DNA from: Perilla frutescens
Lineage: Eukaryota > Streptophyta > Magnoliopsida > Lamiales > Lamiaceae
Direction: 5' to 3'
Assembly (NCBI GenBank): GCA_026008535.1
Contig: BRKX01000004.1
Coordinates: forward strand, 54,940,501-55,004,500
Length of the DNA stretch: 64,000 bases
Below the pieces are notes generated by a model. The model saw nothing but the letters and a program-made list of their open reading frames with translations. It was not told where the DNA came from and searched no databases. The first letter of the stretch is position 1, and each line of letters opens with the position of its first letter. This document shows, piece after piece, positions 1 through 10,625 of this stretch. A program made the position numbers and the translations under genes.

Positions 1-302
1 AGGATCTAGGGAGCATACTTTTCAAGTGTGTCATCCCCAGCAAGTTTTAAATCTTTTAAAAGTTTGTTAAAATCTTCTATATTTGAGTCCACATCCTTTG
101 AAGAATTCATTTGAAAAGTCATAATTTGATTTTACAAAGTATAGACTGACTCCTCAGAAGTAGCAACATATAAAGAAGTCAAATTGTCCCATAAATCTTT
201 TGCACAACGATGGTGGGACACTTTTCTGACCACAACACTACTCAAATTCAGCAGTATAGTGGCCCTAACACTAGCATTCATTTCCAGCAAGTTTTTATCA
301 GT
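1..302 (-). pseudogene. Second, partial Copia A gag copy
   Basis: Minus-strand translation gives a Copia gag segment with the diagnostic stretch AKDLWDNLTSLY. It repeats 1925-2226 at an offset of exactly 1924 bases, with fewer than about ten differences seen by eye. Homology ends at 302/2226 just past the shared string ATCAGT. The window edge cuts the copy, so its full length is unknown. It is either one side of a tandem duplication inside the element or a junction between two related elements. Confidence 0.8.
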
Positions 303-2355
303 CCCATAAAGCCTCTCCCCAGAACTGCTTGTCAAGGCCAGAGCCTGCTAACAAGCTTCTGACCCTCTCAAGAAGAGTCTTGTTCATTCTCTCTGCAACC
401 CCATTTTGCTAGGGGTTGTAAGGCATTGACTTATGCCTTTTGATTCCCGTTTCAGAACATAAGTTATCCATTGCATGGTTACCGAATTCCAAACCATTAT
501 CAGTTCTTAAGCACTTTATGTTTTTCTTTGTTTAGTTCTGGATTTCAACACTCTATTTAGAAAATTTTTCAAAAACTTTAGATTTGTTTTTCATTCAGAA
601 AGCCCAAGTTTTTCTAGAAAAATCATCAATGACAGACAAGAAGTAGACATTACCACCATGTGTAGGAACCTTTGCAGGTCCCCACACATCTGCATGCAAA
701 TACTCAAGTATTTCAGAACTGACATGAGTTTTAGGATAGGGCACATAAGAAGGGAAGGGCAATTTGTGTTGCTTTCCCATTAGACATGGCTCACAGAAAG
801 GGATTCTTGATACTTTATCATTTTTGAATGCACCAGATTTATTCAAGATATCAAGACCCTTGTTGCTCATATGACCTAATCTAGCATGCCATAAAGCTGT
901 TTTGTCATGATTGACTAATTGAACAGGCATAGAGAATGCAAGCAAAGCATAGAGGTCTCATTTTCTTGGAGCATCAAAGTAAACCACAGAGTCTCTTTCA
1001 AATTTAAAACTCTTGTTGTTAACAGATCCATAAAGCATTTGATCAGCCAATTTTGACATAGAAAACAAGTTAAATTTCAATTTAGGGACATATCTGACAT
1101 CATGCAAAGTGATCATGCTTTCATTTTCAAATTTTAAACACACATCTCGTTTACCAGCAATTTCACAGTGTTGACCATCAGCAAGAGCAACAGTTCCAGA
1201 TTTGATGAAATGCAGGTTTTGAAACATATGTTTATGTGGTGTAACATGAAAAGTACACCCAGAGTCAATCAGCCATTTAGATTCATGCATAAATTTTGAC
1301 ACAGCACTAGAATAGTTTATAAATTGGAAATCACATGCATTGTGGACCATATAGACTCCACCATCATCATGGTAATCATAATCTTCATCTTTATAAACAT
1401 TGTTTTCATGTTGATCAAAATGCATCACATTGTTCGCATGATTATTCCCAAAGCCTTTGCTTCTTTTGGGTTGCTTGCACCTGTTAGAGAAATGGCCAGG
1501 CTTTCCACAGTTCCAACAAGTTTTTCTAGGCTTCATATTAGGGTTTTGAGAATGATGGGCAAAGTTTTGGTTTCTTACAGCAGTTTGAGAGGAGCTTTGG
1601 CCAAAATTTTGGGTTTGATGTTGATTTCTGAAATGATGGGGATGATTGTGAGCAAAATGTTGAGGTTTTTCAAAATTCATTTCCCTCCTATGTCTCTCTG
1701 CAGCTACAACACTAGGGTTCTCCAGATTAACACCATTAAAGGGCCTCCTAATTGTGTTTCTGTTGACATATAAGATTTCATTTTGCAAGGGCTTAGAGCT
1801 CATCTTTTTTATTTCTTTTTCTTTAGCTTTTAGCCCAGACACAATCATCTCACAAGTGACTTTAGCCCCCCCATATTTTAAGGCAGATTTTACTTCAGAA
1901 AATGCTTCAGGAATTGCACTAAGAAGGATCTAGGGAGCATACTTTTCAAGTGTGTCATCCCCAGCAAGTTTTAAATCTTTTAAAAGTTTGTTAAAATCTT
2001 CTATATTTGAGTCCACATCCTTTGAAGAATCCATTTGAAAAGTCATAATTTGATTTTGCAAAGAATATGCTGACTCCTCAGAAGTAGCAACATATAAAGA
2101 AGTCAAATTGTCCCATAAATCTTTTGCATAACGATGGTGGGACACTTTTCTGACCATAACACTACTCAAATTCAGCAGTATAGTGGCCCTAGCACTAGCA
2201 TTCATTTCCAGCAAGTTTTTATCAGTTTCATCTTCAGTAATTCTTTCAAAAATTGCATTTTGAAGTTTTTCTTTAGTCAGAATACATTCAATTCTTGTTT
2301 GTCAGTCTCCAAAATCATCTTTCCCATTAAAGAGAACTGCATTCAAGGAATTCAT
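303..2355 (-). pseudogene. Copia A gag-protease-integrase (broken)
   Basis: Gag starts at an ATG at 2353-2355, with an in-frame TGA about 17 codons in, probably a lost tryptophan. Reading on along the minus strand come the gag core, a CCHC zinc knuckle (CWNCGKPGHFSNRC, about 1450-1500), the aspartic protease motif WLIDSGCTFH (about 1250-1285), the GAG-pre-integrase HLGHMS-type region with CEPC and GKQH (about 770-900), and the integrase core with DVWGPA and VIDDFSRKTW (about 600-690). A further piece (303-560) carries RTDNGLEF and the QNGVAER motif, preceded by a TAG stop. It ends at LDKQFWGEALW and then jumps into gag. At least one frame change lies between 560 and 600. Not functional as a polyprotein. 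Confidence 0.85.
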
Positions 2356-3104
2356 AATGTGAGACACTGGGATAGCCCAAAAAACACACAGACCACCTCA
2401 GATAACACAATAGCAGCACTCTGAACAGCACAAAATCACCCAATACACAGGAGAGAACCTCCACAGGTACTGAATCAAGTGCACAAGGGGAATTTAGTGC
2501 TGAGGCTAGCTCAATTCTCAGCACAGATTGATCTGTGCAGTAAGGGGTCACTCAGGACAATCCTAAAACTTGATTCAGTAGGGCTTCTAACTCTTAAACA
2601 TAGTTAGACACTAAAGAAATCAAAAACATTTAAAAAACACTCAGATTCCAACAATATCAGGAATCGGGAGACCAAGAGAACAACAACAGGTAAAAAATAC
2701 CAGCCAAAATACACTCAAAATTTCACAGAAAACACAACAACATACAAACAACCCTCAAAACCCTTTGTTACACCCTACTCTATTTTGCTAACCGGACAAC
2801 CCACTTTGAGAAAATCCACAGGGGAGTCCAGATGGTCCGGTCCGTAAGCAACAATAGAGAAAGAGGCTTTGAATGCCAAGATGTACACAAAAGAGATAAA
2901 GCGGAAGCAGATAGAGAAGACAGGATCGCACGACACACTTCAGAGATTAGGGTTTTAAGGATAATACCAGAGCGGACCCTCCCAGGCAAGGGAGAGGTCG
3001 GACTTACCTTTTCAGAGCCCGACGGGGGTGAGAATGGCGCGGCCCTTACCGGTGGCGGAGTGAGAGAGATGGAGACAGGAGAGTACCCCCGACCAGGTCA
3101 CCGT
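2356..3104 (-). other. Copia A 5' leader
   Basis: Untranslated stretch between the primer-binding site and gag on the minus strand. It contains no ORF resembling a known protein. Such long leaders are common in plant LTR elements. Confidence 0.6.
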
Positions 3105-3117
3105 GGCTCTGATACCA
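3105..3117 (-). other. Primer-binding site (initiator Met tRNA)
   Basis: The minus strand reads TGGTATCAGAGCC one base after the LTR end. This is complementary to the 3' end of plant initiator tRNA-Met, the usual primer for Copia and Gypsy minus-strand synthesis. Confidence 0.85.
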
Positions 3118-3118
3118 C

Positions 3119-3928
3119 TGTTGTGGTATCGACCTGGCTAGGGTTACACTAGCTTGCTTCCCTGCCTCTTGCGGTCCCTCTCACTAGCTACTCCAGTAGC
3201 AGGAACACTATTTAAGCTATTACAACCTTTTTACAGACAATAATGGACTATCACAGAGACATTTGCCGACAGCTGAAGCCTCAGAAGAGTAGATCAGAGG
3301 GATCTACGGTGTTCTTCACAGGTAAAGCTCAAGAGCTTGAACAGATCTGCACACATGAGACCAAATGAGTTAGATCAGTGAAGTAGAAGCAAGATATAAC
3401 CAAGAGCAGAAGAGATATGAAGCAATCAGAGATAAGATCAGAAGAATAGTGGTGGAAAAGTGCCCAGGGGCACGGTGGCTCAGATTTTCCCACAGACGAC
3501 AGCGATAGTGGCTCCGATGACACGAAAAGACCCAGACCAGGGAGGGAATGGTAAAACAATGGCCCTTGAAGCACTCACAGGCCCTCTATCTCAGAGAACA
3601 ACCCAACCGTCTACACTCATAGGCCAACAGGAAACCACAGACAGGATTCCGACCAGAGAAACCGAGATCGGCGGCAGATAGCAAAGACAGAGAGAGAGCT
3701 TTTCAGATTTAGGGTTAGAGAACAGTGTGAGGCTTAAGAGAGAAGAGAACTCTCTCGAATATTATAGAGAGTGATTGAGCTTTGGAAAAGCAAATCAGCA
3801 TAAGTGTTTGATTAATGAGGGAAGGTGAGGGGTCACTGAGGTTAAGGGTTTTAGGCTTCGGGTTTGGGCCATAATTTTAATCAAATAAGCACTTGGGCCA
3901 TAAAAGAACAGTTGGGCCAATCTTAACA
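3119..3928 (-). repeat. 5' LTR of Copia element A
   Basis: On the minus strand the LTR begins TGTTAAGATTGGCCC at 3928 and ends CGATACCACAACA at 3119, giving TG...CA ends and a short TGTT/AACA inverted repeat. The right boundary is fixed by the adjacent primer-binding site. The left boundary is inferred from the TGTT start because the 3' LTR is outside the window. Confidence 0.65.
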
Positions 3929-5204
3929 ATATATTTTTTCGCAACTATGATTAAAATAAAAGGAATAAAATAAACAACTTTGAAGACTTTATGGGTGTGA
4001 ACCATTCATATATATATGTTCTTTTTTGAGTCTGTAAACCATTCGATTTTCTTATGTATTCAGTATAATAGCTGGGTGAGCCAAATATTACTTTGTTCGA
4101 GAAATTATCGAGCTCAATTTGAAGTTTGAGCTTGATTCGTTTAGAAAATAAACAAGCTTAGAATGAATTTTTTCTGAACCGCGTTATGATTAGTTCGTGA
4201 GCGGCTCTGTTCGTTTACTATCCTCTTTATAAAAAAAGTAAAATGAAAATATATATAATGTCATCGAATTATTACATCCAAGTTAACGAACAAACAAAAT
4301 TGTATTGGCATTGAATATAAAATATAATTCAATGTCTTAATTAACCAGAATTGTTTTGAATACAATAGATAATGGTTTTAAAGTAAAATAAATGATTAGG
4401 TGGAGAATTTATGTAACCATCTAAATCATTTTAAACTGGTTGATAACTTTATTAAGAATTTTGATTCAATCAAGTTATTTAAATTATTCAGTAATATAAG
4501 TTGCGCCTAAAGCTAATATTAATGTTTTATGTGAAAGATGTGCATCATAAATTTATTACAGGTTATGCCAATTATATATTAATTAAAGTAAAGTTATTTA
4601 TTTATTCATTTTGGCCCCATTTGTTTACAACTTTTTAGTGAGGCCTCAAGCTGTTAATATTTTAGAAAACCCAAAAACAATTTTGAAAATTCATTATTTT
4701 TAAAGTTAAAATTTCATCTCTTCTCACGTGGATGAATCAAGGCAGACTCTATGCTAAACGTACTTCTCAATTTTCGGCTAAATGGAATGAAATCAATTTT
4801 TATCAGATCAATCATCCCATGATTAAACAAACATCAGATGAAAAGTCTCAAATATATATGAATTTATGATGACATTTTATAATTGAATCCCATATTTTGT
4901 TTTCTTGCATAGGAAGCCACCCAAAGAAGACTTGATCAAGTAAAATAAAATAGTTTGAACTGAATCATTTTGCTTAAATAAACAATCACCAATTGAGCCT
5001 TCGAATTTTTCCCTCGATTTTGAGCAGTCAGCAAGCTGGCTTGTCATCGACTGATTATACAGTATAATTTAAACTACAATGGAAAGGAAAAAAAGAAAAA
5101 AAAAATGTTAGCCAACAAAGTATGAACCAGAACTCATATTAATTATTTTAGGCTCATAGGATAATAAGAAAATTATAAACATAAACACCAACTAACCTAT
5201 TATT
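3929..5204. other. AT-rich intergenic stretch
   Basis: No ORF of interest on either strand. Around 4080-4220 there is a run of TTCG and GAGCTC-type motifs resembling common degenerate plant repeats, which I cannot classify. The first arm of a local duplication lies at about 4849-4998. Confidence 0.5.
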
Positions 5205-5710
5205 CTGTGTCATGTTGGGATCTAAATGGGATCCCAAATAATATTGGAGAAATTCCGACACTTGAATCCACTGAGGTTAAGGGTGACGAAAAGAAACAAC
5301 ACAACATACTTGATGAAGTAAAAAAGAAAAAGTTTATACTGGTGAATAATTTTCATTTTCATTTTCTTGAAGATAGATGGTCATCGTTCAACAATCTCGG
5401 ACACCCCATAGGCAACAAAATATTCATACAATTCACCAAATTAAAAACTTACGATTCAAAGATTAAGTAGCGGAACACTAAACAGAACCGAACAAATTAA
5501 TCCAGATGAAAAAATTTATCTCGATCAAAATATATTATGTATGAATTTATGATCATATTATATAATTCAATCCCATATTTAGTGTTTTTTTTTTAGAAAC
5601 CATATTTAGTTTTCTTGCATAGGAAAAGCCACCAAATAAAGACTTGATCAAGTAAAAAGAAACAGTTTGAACCGAGTAATTTTTGCGTAAATAAACAATC
5701 ACCAATTGAT
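4849..5710 (+). repeat. Local direct duplication, arms about 4849-4998 and 5526-5710
   Basis: Both arms share, in order, ATGAATTTATGAT, CAATCCCATAT or AATCCCATATT, TTTTCTTGCATAGGAA, GACTTGATCAAGTAAAA and AAACAATCACCAATTGA. They lie about 680 bases apart in the same orientation, on either side of the NLR tail relic. The second arm carries small insertions, including a T run. Confidence 0.75.
5205..5335 (+). pseudogene. NLR leucine-rich-repeat tail relic
   Basis: Translates as CWDLNGIPNNIGEIPTLE then TEVKGDEKK, matching the C-terminal LRR block of the other NLRs here (CWSLEGIPIDIGEIPTLE and IEVKG in NLR1). Only about 40 codons are recognisable, and the following lysine-rich stretch drifts. No upstream NB-ARC is present. 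A dead remnant of the resistance-gene family. Confidence 0.75.
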
Positions 5711-5814
5711 CGAGCGAAAATGAAAAAAATAAAATAAAAATGTGAGCCAACGTGCTAATTAGCATATATATGATATAACAAATGAGCTCGTGACTGAAAC
5801 ATAATAAATTTAAA

Positions 5815-6345
5815 GGGCCAATTTTTTTTAGCCACTTAGAAAAAAAAACTTTTTTTAGCCACTAAAGTTTAAACATTATTATTTTAGCCACGTTGGACAA
5901 AAATACCCCCGCATCTACATGTGCGCGCCGCACTACGCGCTTGACTTCGTCTTCTCCATATTGATCGCGTGCCCTGCTTTCTCTAGGACCACGAGCTGCG
6001 CATTGTTTTCCAAATGTCTGTGTAGTGCATATAAATTTGCATATTATTTAAATCTGCAGATTTGAGCATGAAGGAATGAAATAGTTTTGTTAAAACTTCA
6101 CCTTACTACATATTCAAAGTTTGTGAGATTCGGCTAAAACATTTTAGAACTGCAAACATTGAGCCAAGAGTGAGCTAAGGAATGCATGCAAACTGTTCCA
6201 CAAAATGTCTATGTGAACATAAATGTAAACAAAGGCGTGCGCGCGCGCAAGGGTATTTCGGTAAAGTTGGATAAAATAATAATATTTTATAAAAAGTGGC
6301 TAAAAATGTTTTTTTTTCAAAGTGGCTACTTTGCCATATTGTCAC
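5815..6345. mobile_element. Mutator-like MITE with 10-bp target duplication
   Basis: The two ends are long imperfect inverted repeats built on AGCCACTT, A-run, TTTTTAGCCACT and TTATTTTA, followed inward by a CG-rich stretch (GTGCGCGCC on the left, GCGCGCGCAAGG on the right). The identical string TAAATTTAAA lies immediately outside each end (5805-5814 and 6346-6355). A 9-10 bp target duplication with long terminal inverted repeats and no transposase is the signature of a non-autonomous Mutator-type element. Internal ORFs are not credible genes. Confidence 0.8.
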
Positions 6346-6355
6346 TAAATTTAAA

Positions 6356-6853
6356 TTACCAGTGCATCATCATCAGACTCAATCGAGCTAGTATTTATAT
6401 ATGTATTGTCTTATCCATAAAAATATTGATGAATATATTAAATATCGTGTTGATATGAGAATGGTACCATACATTAAATTATTTTACAGAGTAGTTTGGG
6501 AATTCCGACATCTTCCACAATATAATGTATAGTTTCTGACATTTACTCAATAATATAATTTGAGGGGCACATGCCATTGCTTCACCACAATAATGTTTTC
6601 AAATATAAATATTCAGAATGATTCAATCAATGCGTAATTCAAGGATCTTAGTGCAGTTCGCAAATCTAGAGGCAACTACACTCAGAAGTATTTATTTTTT
6701 CCTATTCTTTTCTTGATTCATCTTTTCTTATCTTTGTTTCTCATATTTTCTACATTCTTTTCTTCATAATCCTGTTGTTCTTCCTTCATTTGAATTTCCA
6801 CAAAATATATAGAAAAAAAAGATAGAAAAAATAGTTTTTGCGCATAATCAAAG
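6356..6853 (+). promoter_or_regulatory. Upstream region of NLR1
   Basis: AT-rich and non-coding, ending 5' of the NLR1 ATG. A pyrimidine-rich stretch (about 6690-6790, many TTCTTTTC and TCTT runs) resembles a plant 5' untranslated region. No single promoter motif can be placed with confidence. Confidence 0.4.
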
Positions 6854-9481
6854 ATGGCTTATGCTGCTCTTGTCTCCCTTGCAAACACCATCGACCGGAA
6901 CCTGAATCATAATCTGATTTCCATATCTGTTCAAGAAAAACAGAGAATCATCTCTCTCTGTGAGTATGTTACTCCCTTTCAAGCCTTTCTAGAAAAATTT
7001 CCAGACAAATTCACTAGTTTAGAAGGGCGAATGAGGGAAGTGGCACATCAAGCAGAAGATATCATAGAATATCTTGTGTTGGAAAAGGTTTTTTCGAGTT
7101 CGGATGATGAGTCCGGATGCCATACTAGTGGAAAACATGAACTCCAGCTGGAAAAAAGTGATCGAGGAGATTGATTTGATCGCTGGTGAAGTGGAGAAAA
7201 TCAAGGATAGCTCAAGCAGCAAAGACGTTCAACAACATGTTGCTGATTCCTCTTTTCTTAGTTCATCATCGTCAGGTACTCCAGCCATCCTCAGAGATGA
7301 TGTCATCGTTGGTTTTGAAGATCATGTGATTGAAGTCAAGGACCGGCTCTGTGGAGAATCATCCAAACTCGAAGTCATCCCAATATGTGGTATGGGTGGC
7401 ATAGGCAAGACTACTCTTGCCAAACATGTTTATGATGATCCATTAATTGTCGAGAAGTTTGATATTCGTGTTTGGGTTACAATATCGCAAGATTACAGCG
7501 CACAGAGAATTCTTTCAAGCCTCGTGGAGTCCATGAAAGAATTCAACACGGGTAGATTGGGACAAACCGAAGAAGAAAAGGTGCACAAAATATTAACGGG
7601 CAGAAGATATTTAGTCGTGTTGGATGATATTTGGACAACAAAGGCATGGGAAGTTGTGAGGACGGTATTTCCTGATGACGGTAATGGAAGTCGAATCTTG
7701 CTAACCACGAGGTTGTCTGACGTGGCTTCTTATCCAGACCCTTCGAGCGGGCTCTGTACAATGAGCTTGATGAATGAAGATCAGAGTTGGAGTTTGCTCA
7801 AGAAGAAGGTGTTTAAAGATGAAGATTGCCCTTCTGAATTAGAAAGCATTGGAAAGGAAATTGCAAGAAGCTGCAAAGGATTGCCTCTTGCAATTGTGGT
7901 GATTGCAGGGCTTCTATCCTCAGTCGGAAAGAATTCATCTTCATGGAAGGAGATAGCAGAAAATGTGAAGTCCGCGGAAACTGCAGAGATTGAGGAGATA
8001 CTATCTTTGAGTTACACACACTTACCTCAATGTCTGAGGCCATGTTTCTTGTACATGGGTTCCTTTCCCGAAGATGAAGAGATCTGTGTCAAGAAGCTCA
8101 TCAGATTATGGATAGCAGAGGGCTTCATGAAACATCCAATCAACTCAAATAGCTTTGAAAAGGTGGGAGAAGAGTGTTTGGAGGAACTCGTCAAGAGAAA
8201 TCTTGTTTTGGTCAAAAAGAGGAAATGTGATGGTAGAAGAATCAAGAGCTGCAGCCTCCATGATCTGATGAGGGATTTGTGCATAAGAAAAGCTCATGAA
8301 TCTAAGTTGTTTCTGAATCTGATGGAGAAGCATATTGAAAAGGAGAGATTTACAGAAAGCATGCAAAATCAGCGTCGTGTGAATGTTGATTCTTCCAATC
8401 TAACGCACCTTTCAAGCTTAAATGGATCAACCATACATTCCATCAAATGCTCGCGGGCGTGGAGTGATTTAGAAAAGCTGGACTTTCTTGAGAGTGTGAG
8501 ATTGCTGAGGGTGTTGGATGTAGAATCTGCAGGTGTGGAGTATGATTCATCAATGGCTCAACCGCAGGAGTTATTTCATTTACGATACCTCAACATTGGA
8601 TATTGTCATGGTATGTCTGGATCCTTATGGAACCTTCAAAACCTGCAGACCTTAATCATTCATAGAGCAATCCTCTTTGCAGAACCTAGTGATAGATTAC
8701 GGTTACATTAGTTCATGCCACAATTAAGACATGTGTGCTTTTATGGTAAAATTTATTTCTATGATCCCGATGAAACAGATGGTTCTCTAGAAAGCCTTCA
8801 AACAATTTCCAATGTAGAGCATACGAGTTGTACCGAAAGGATCCTGAAAAAGATCCTAAACCTGAAAAAGTTAAAGATCTATTGCTCTGGTGGAGATGTA
8901 GCTTGTCTGAACGACCTAGTACATCTGCATCGACTCGAAAAATTAGGAGTATATGCTGGTCGTGTGGTTGAATCTCGGCCACAGTTGTTCAAGTTCACTT
9001 TTCCTGGTATGCTGAAAAGGTTGAGTTTGAGGGATGTGAATCTTGCTTGGAACGACGTCTTCATTGTTGGTTCGTTGCCTAATCTTCAGGTGCTTAAACT
9101 GAGATTTGATTGCGTTAGCAGCACATGGGAAACAATGGAAGGAGCATTTCCTTTGTTGGAAGTTCTTCTAATGGAAGGTTTGTGGCTGGAGAAATGGATA
9201 ACAGAAGGTAGCCATTTCCCCGCCTCAAACGTCTGATGCTTCATTCTTGCTGGAGCCTCGAGGGGATTCCAATCGATATTGGAGAAATTCCAACGCTCGA
9301 ACTGATTGAGGTTAAAGGCCATGTGAGGAAGTCTCTGGTGGAGTCGGCTGAAGAGATAAAAAAGGAACAGGAAGAATTGGGAAACAACACCCTTCAAGTT
9401 CTCTGCATTGATTATTATCATGAGGTAAGTAATAGGCTAATAGCAGATCCCTTGTTCCTACCTATACATTATATTAGTTAG
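6854..9481 (+). pseudogene. NLR1: CC-NB-LRR resistance protein, R1 type, broken
   Basis: An intracellular immune receptor of the CNL class. The start MAYAALVSL is shared with NLR4. The CC domain carries AEDIIEYL (about 7055). The reading frame then changes in an A6 run at about 7153-7158, one base out. The second frame carries the NB-ARC: P-loop GMGGIGKTT (about 7390), RNBS-A, kinase-2 YLVVLDDIW (about 7610), RNBS-B GSRILLTTR, GLPLA (about 7880), CFLYMGSFPED and LHDLMRDL in the MHD position (about 8260). LRRs follow. A TAG at 8709-8711 sits where paralogues have the W of IWxMPQLRH, so a TGG-to-TAG change is likely. A one-base loss near 9220 (CCCCGCC against CCCCTGCC in the paralogue at 40650) shifts the last LRR. 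The exon may end at the donor-like GAG/GTAAGT at 9422. Frameshifts in runs could be assembly errors. Confidence 0.9.
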
Positions 9482-9543
9482 TTGGTAAGTAATAGGCTAA
9501 TAGCAGATCCCTTGTTCCTACCTATACATTATATTAGTTAGTT
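9424..9543 (+). repeat. Exact 60-bp tandem duplication at the NLR1 3' end
   Basis: Two consecutive 60-base units are identical except at the unit junction. Each contains GGTAAGTAATAGG, a good plant splice-donor match, so the candidate donor at the end of the NLR1 coding region is present twice. The single-copy version occurs inverted at about 40080-40150 beside an NLR fragment. Confidence 0.95.
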
Positions 9544-9980
9544 AGATTGGTCATGACTTTTCAAACTTAGTTTTATGAGAGCAATGTCTTTTAAGGGACC
9601 CTAGTCTCATTCATGTAGTTGAATATGACATTAATTTAAGCTATTTTTTGTTCCATTTAGGGATCTACATATATGTATTTTAATTATATATCCTTTTCTT
9701 CAAGTTATTGTTGCACGACCAGTATCATGTGTTTGTTCTGTTGGCCGACTCTGTGTTGAGATTTTCTACACACCTGCCCACCCCAGGTGCCAATTTAGCC
9801 AGAGCGCTGATCGATGGGACCGGGGCTGGATGATAAGGAGGACTACGTTGGGGAAGTATGTGCTGCATCATGAAGGTGAAAAGATGAATTCACATGATTT
9901 AAGAGGGTTGAATGCTTCATATGTGGGAATTGCCAAAGGAAGACAAAGACGTGAGATAGGGAGGCTATTCCCTTATTCTT
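9544..9980. other. NLR1 3' flank, no gene
   Basis: The first part (to about 9670) is similar to the inverted flank at about 39960-40090, sharing GATTGGTCATGACTTTTC and TTAATTTAAGCTATTTTTTG, so it belongs to the NLR-duplicated unit. About 9730-9970 has a more GC-balanced composition and may be a TE fragment or exon. I do not recognise it. Confidence 0.5.
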
Positions 9981-9996
9981 AACTGTGCAATATCTT

Positions 9997-10102
9997 TTTT
10001 TTTTAACTCACACACCCGACCCGTGGTATTGAGAAGATTCGAACCCGTGAGCTTTGATCTCCAAGCAACCTCACTCCACTACTAGGCCATCCCCACCGGG
10101 AC
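9997..10102 (-). mobile_element. tRNA-derived SINE with perfect 16-bp TSD
   Basis: Read on the minus strand it begins near CCCGGTGGGGATGGCC and carries an A-box-like TGGCCTAGTAGTGG and a B box GGTTCGAATCT, the internal Pol III promoter of tRNA-derived SINEs. It ends in an A tail (the T run at about 9995-10004 on the plus strand). AACTGTGCAATATCTT is present exactly on both sides (9981-9996 and 10103-10118). About 106 bp is short for a plant SINE. It is not a tRNA gene, because no cloverleaf acceptor pairing is evident. Confidence 0.88.
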
Positions 10103-10189
10103 AACTGTGCAATATCTTATATATTGTTATTTTAATATTTAGTTATTGGATAGTTAAGCTGCTCTTTTTGTTGATTGGGCTGATATAAA

Positions 10190-10443
10190 GCCAGATGTAT
10201 GCTTCATGAGAAAGCTTTGCCAAAGAACTTTTGGGCTGAGGTAGCAAGTACAATTCTTTTTTTGCAAAACAGACTCCCGACGAAAGCATTGAAGGATATG
10301 ACTCCATTTGAGGCATGGTATGACTATAAACCTTCACTTAAATTTCTGAAAGTGTTTGGTTGTATCTGTTTCACCCAAATTCCACATGTTAAGCGTGATA
10401 AATTTGACAAGAAGTCAGAATTGGGAATTTTTGTGGGATACAG
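10190..10443 (+). pseudogene. Copia C, integrase C-terminal part (left half)
   Basis: Translates as a Copia integrase end: KNFWAEVAST, LFLQNRLPTKAL, TPFEAWYDYKPS, FKVFGC-type FLKVFGCICF and ELGIFVGYS. The upstream integrase and gag are missing. The reading stops at GYS because Gypsy1 is inserted, and it resumes at 26401 with SLSKAYKVYQP, the expected next residues. The target duplication TACAG occurs at 10439-10443 and 26396-26400. Confidence 0.9.
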
Positions 10444-10617
10444 TGTAATACCCAAAAATATTATCAAATGGACCACATTAAGTTTGGGCCAAACAAGGTA
10501 GATTTATAGAATTTAAGTGCTAAAAGAGCCAACTTAGGGTAAGTGGGCTAAATAAAAAAAAAAAAGGCCTAGTTCTAAAGAAATCAAGCCTTGGGCTGAA
10601 GCCCAAACTCAGATAAA

Positions 10618-10625
10618 TATAAATA
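10618..10625 (+). promoter_or_regulatory. Candidate TATA box in the Gypsy1 LTR
   Basis: TATAAATA within the first 200 bases of the LTR. The same motif is preserved in the 3' LTR near 19207. The position fits the U3/R boundary, but the start of transcription is not shown by sequence alone. Confidence 0.5.

Larger units (their letters stand above)
1..3928 (-). mobile_element. Copia element A, 5' part (runs off the left edge)
   Basis: On the minus strand this reads 5' LTR (3119-3928), primer-binding site (3105-3117), a leader of about 750 bases, then gag, protease and integrase of a Ty1/Copia polyprotein. Reverse transcriptase and the 3' LTR are not in the window. The pol region is not continuous: at position 302/303 the integrase joins abruptly to a second copy of the middle of gag. 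The gag-protease-integrase order, with integrase ahead of the missing RT, defines Copia rather than Gypsy. Multiple stops make it non-coding. Confidence 0.85.

Noticed and set aside
10009..10102. Possible tRNA gene on the minus strand
   Set aside because: A and B boxes are present, but no acceptor stem or anticodon arm can be paired, and an A tail plus TSD identify a SINE.
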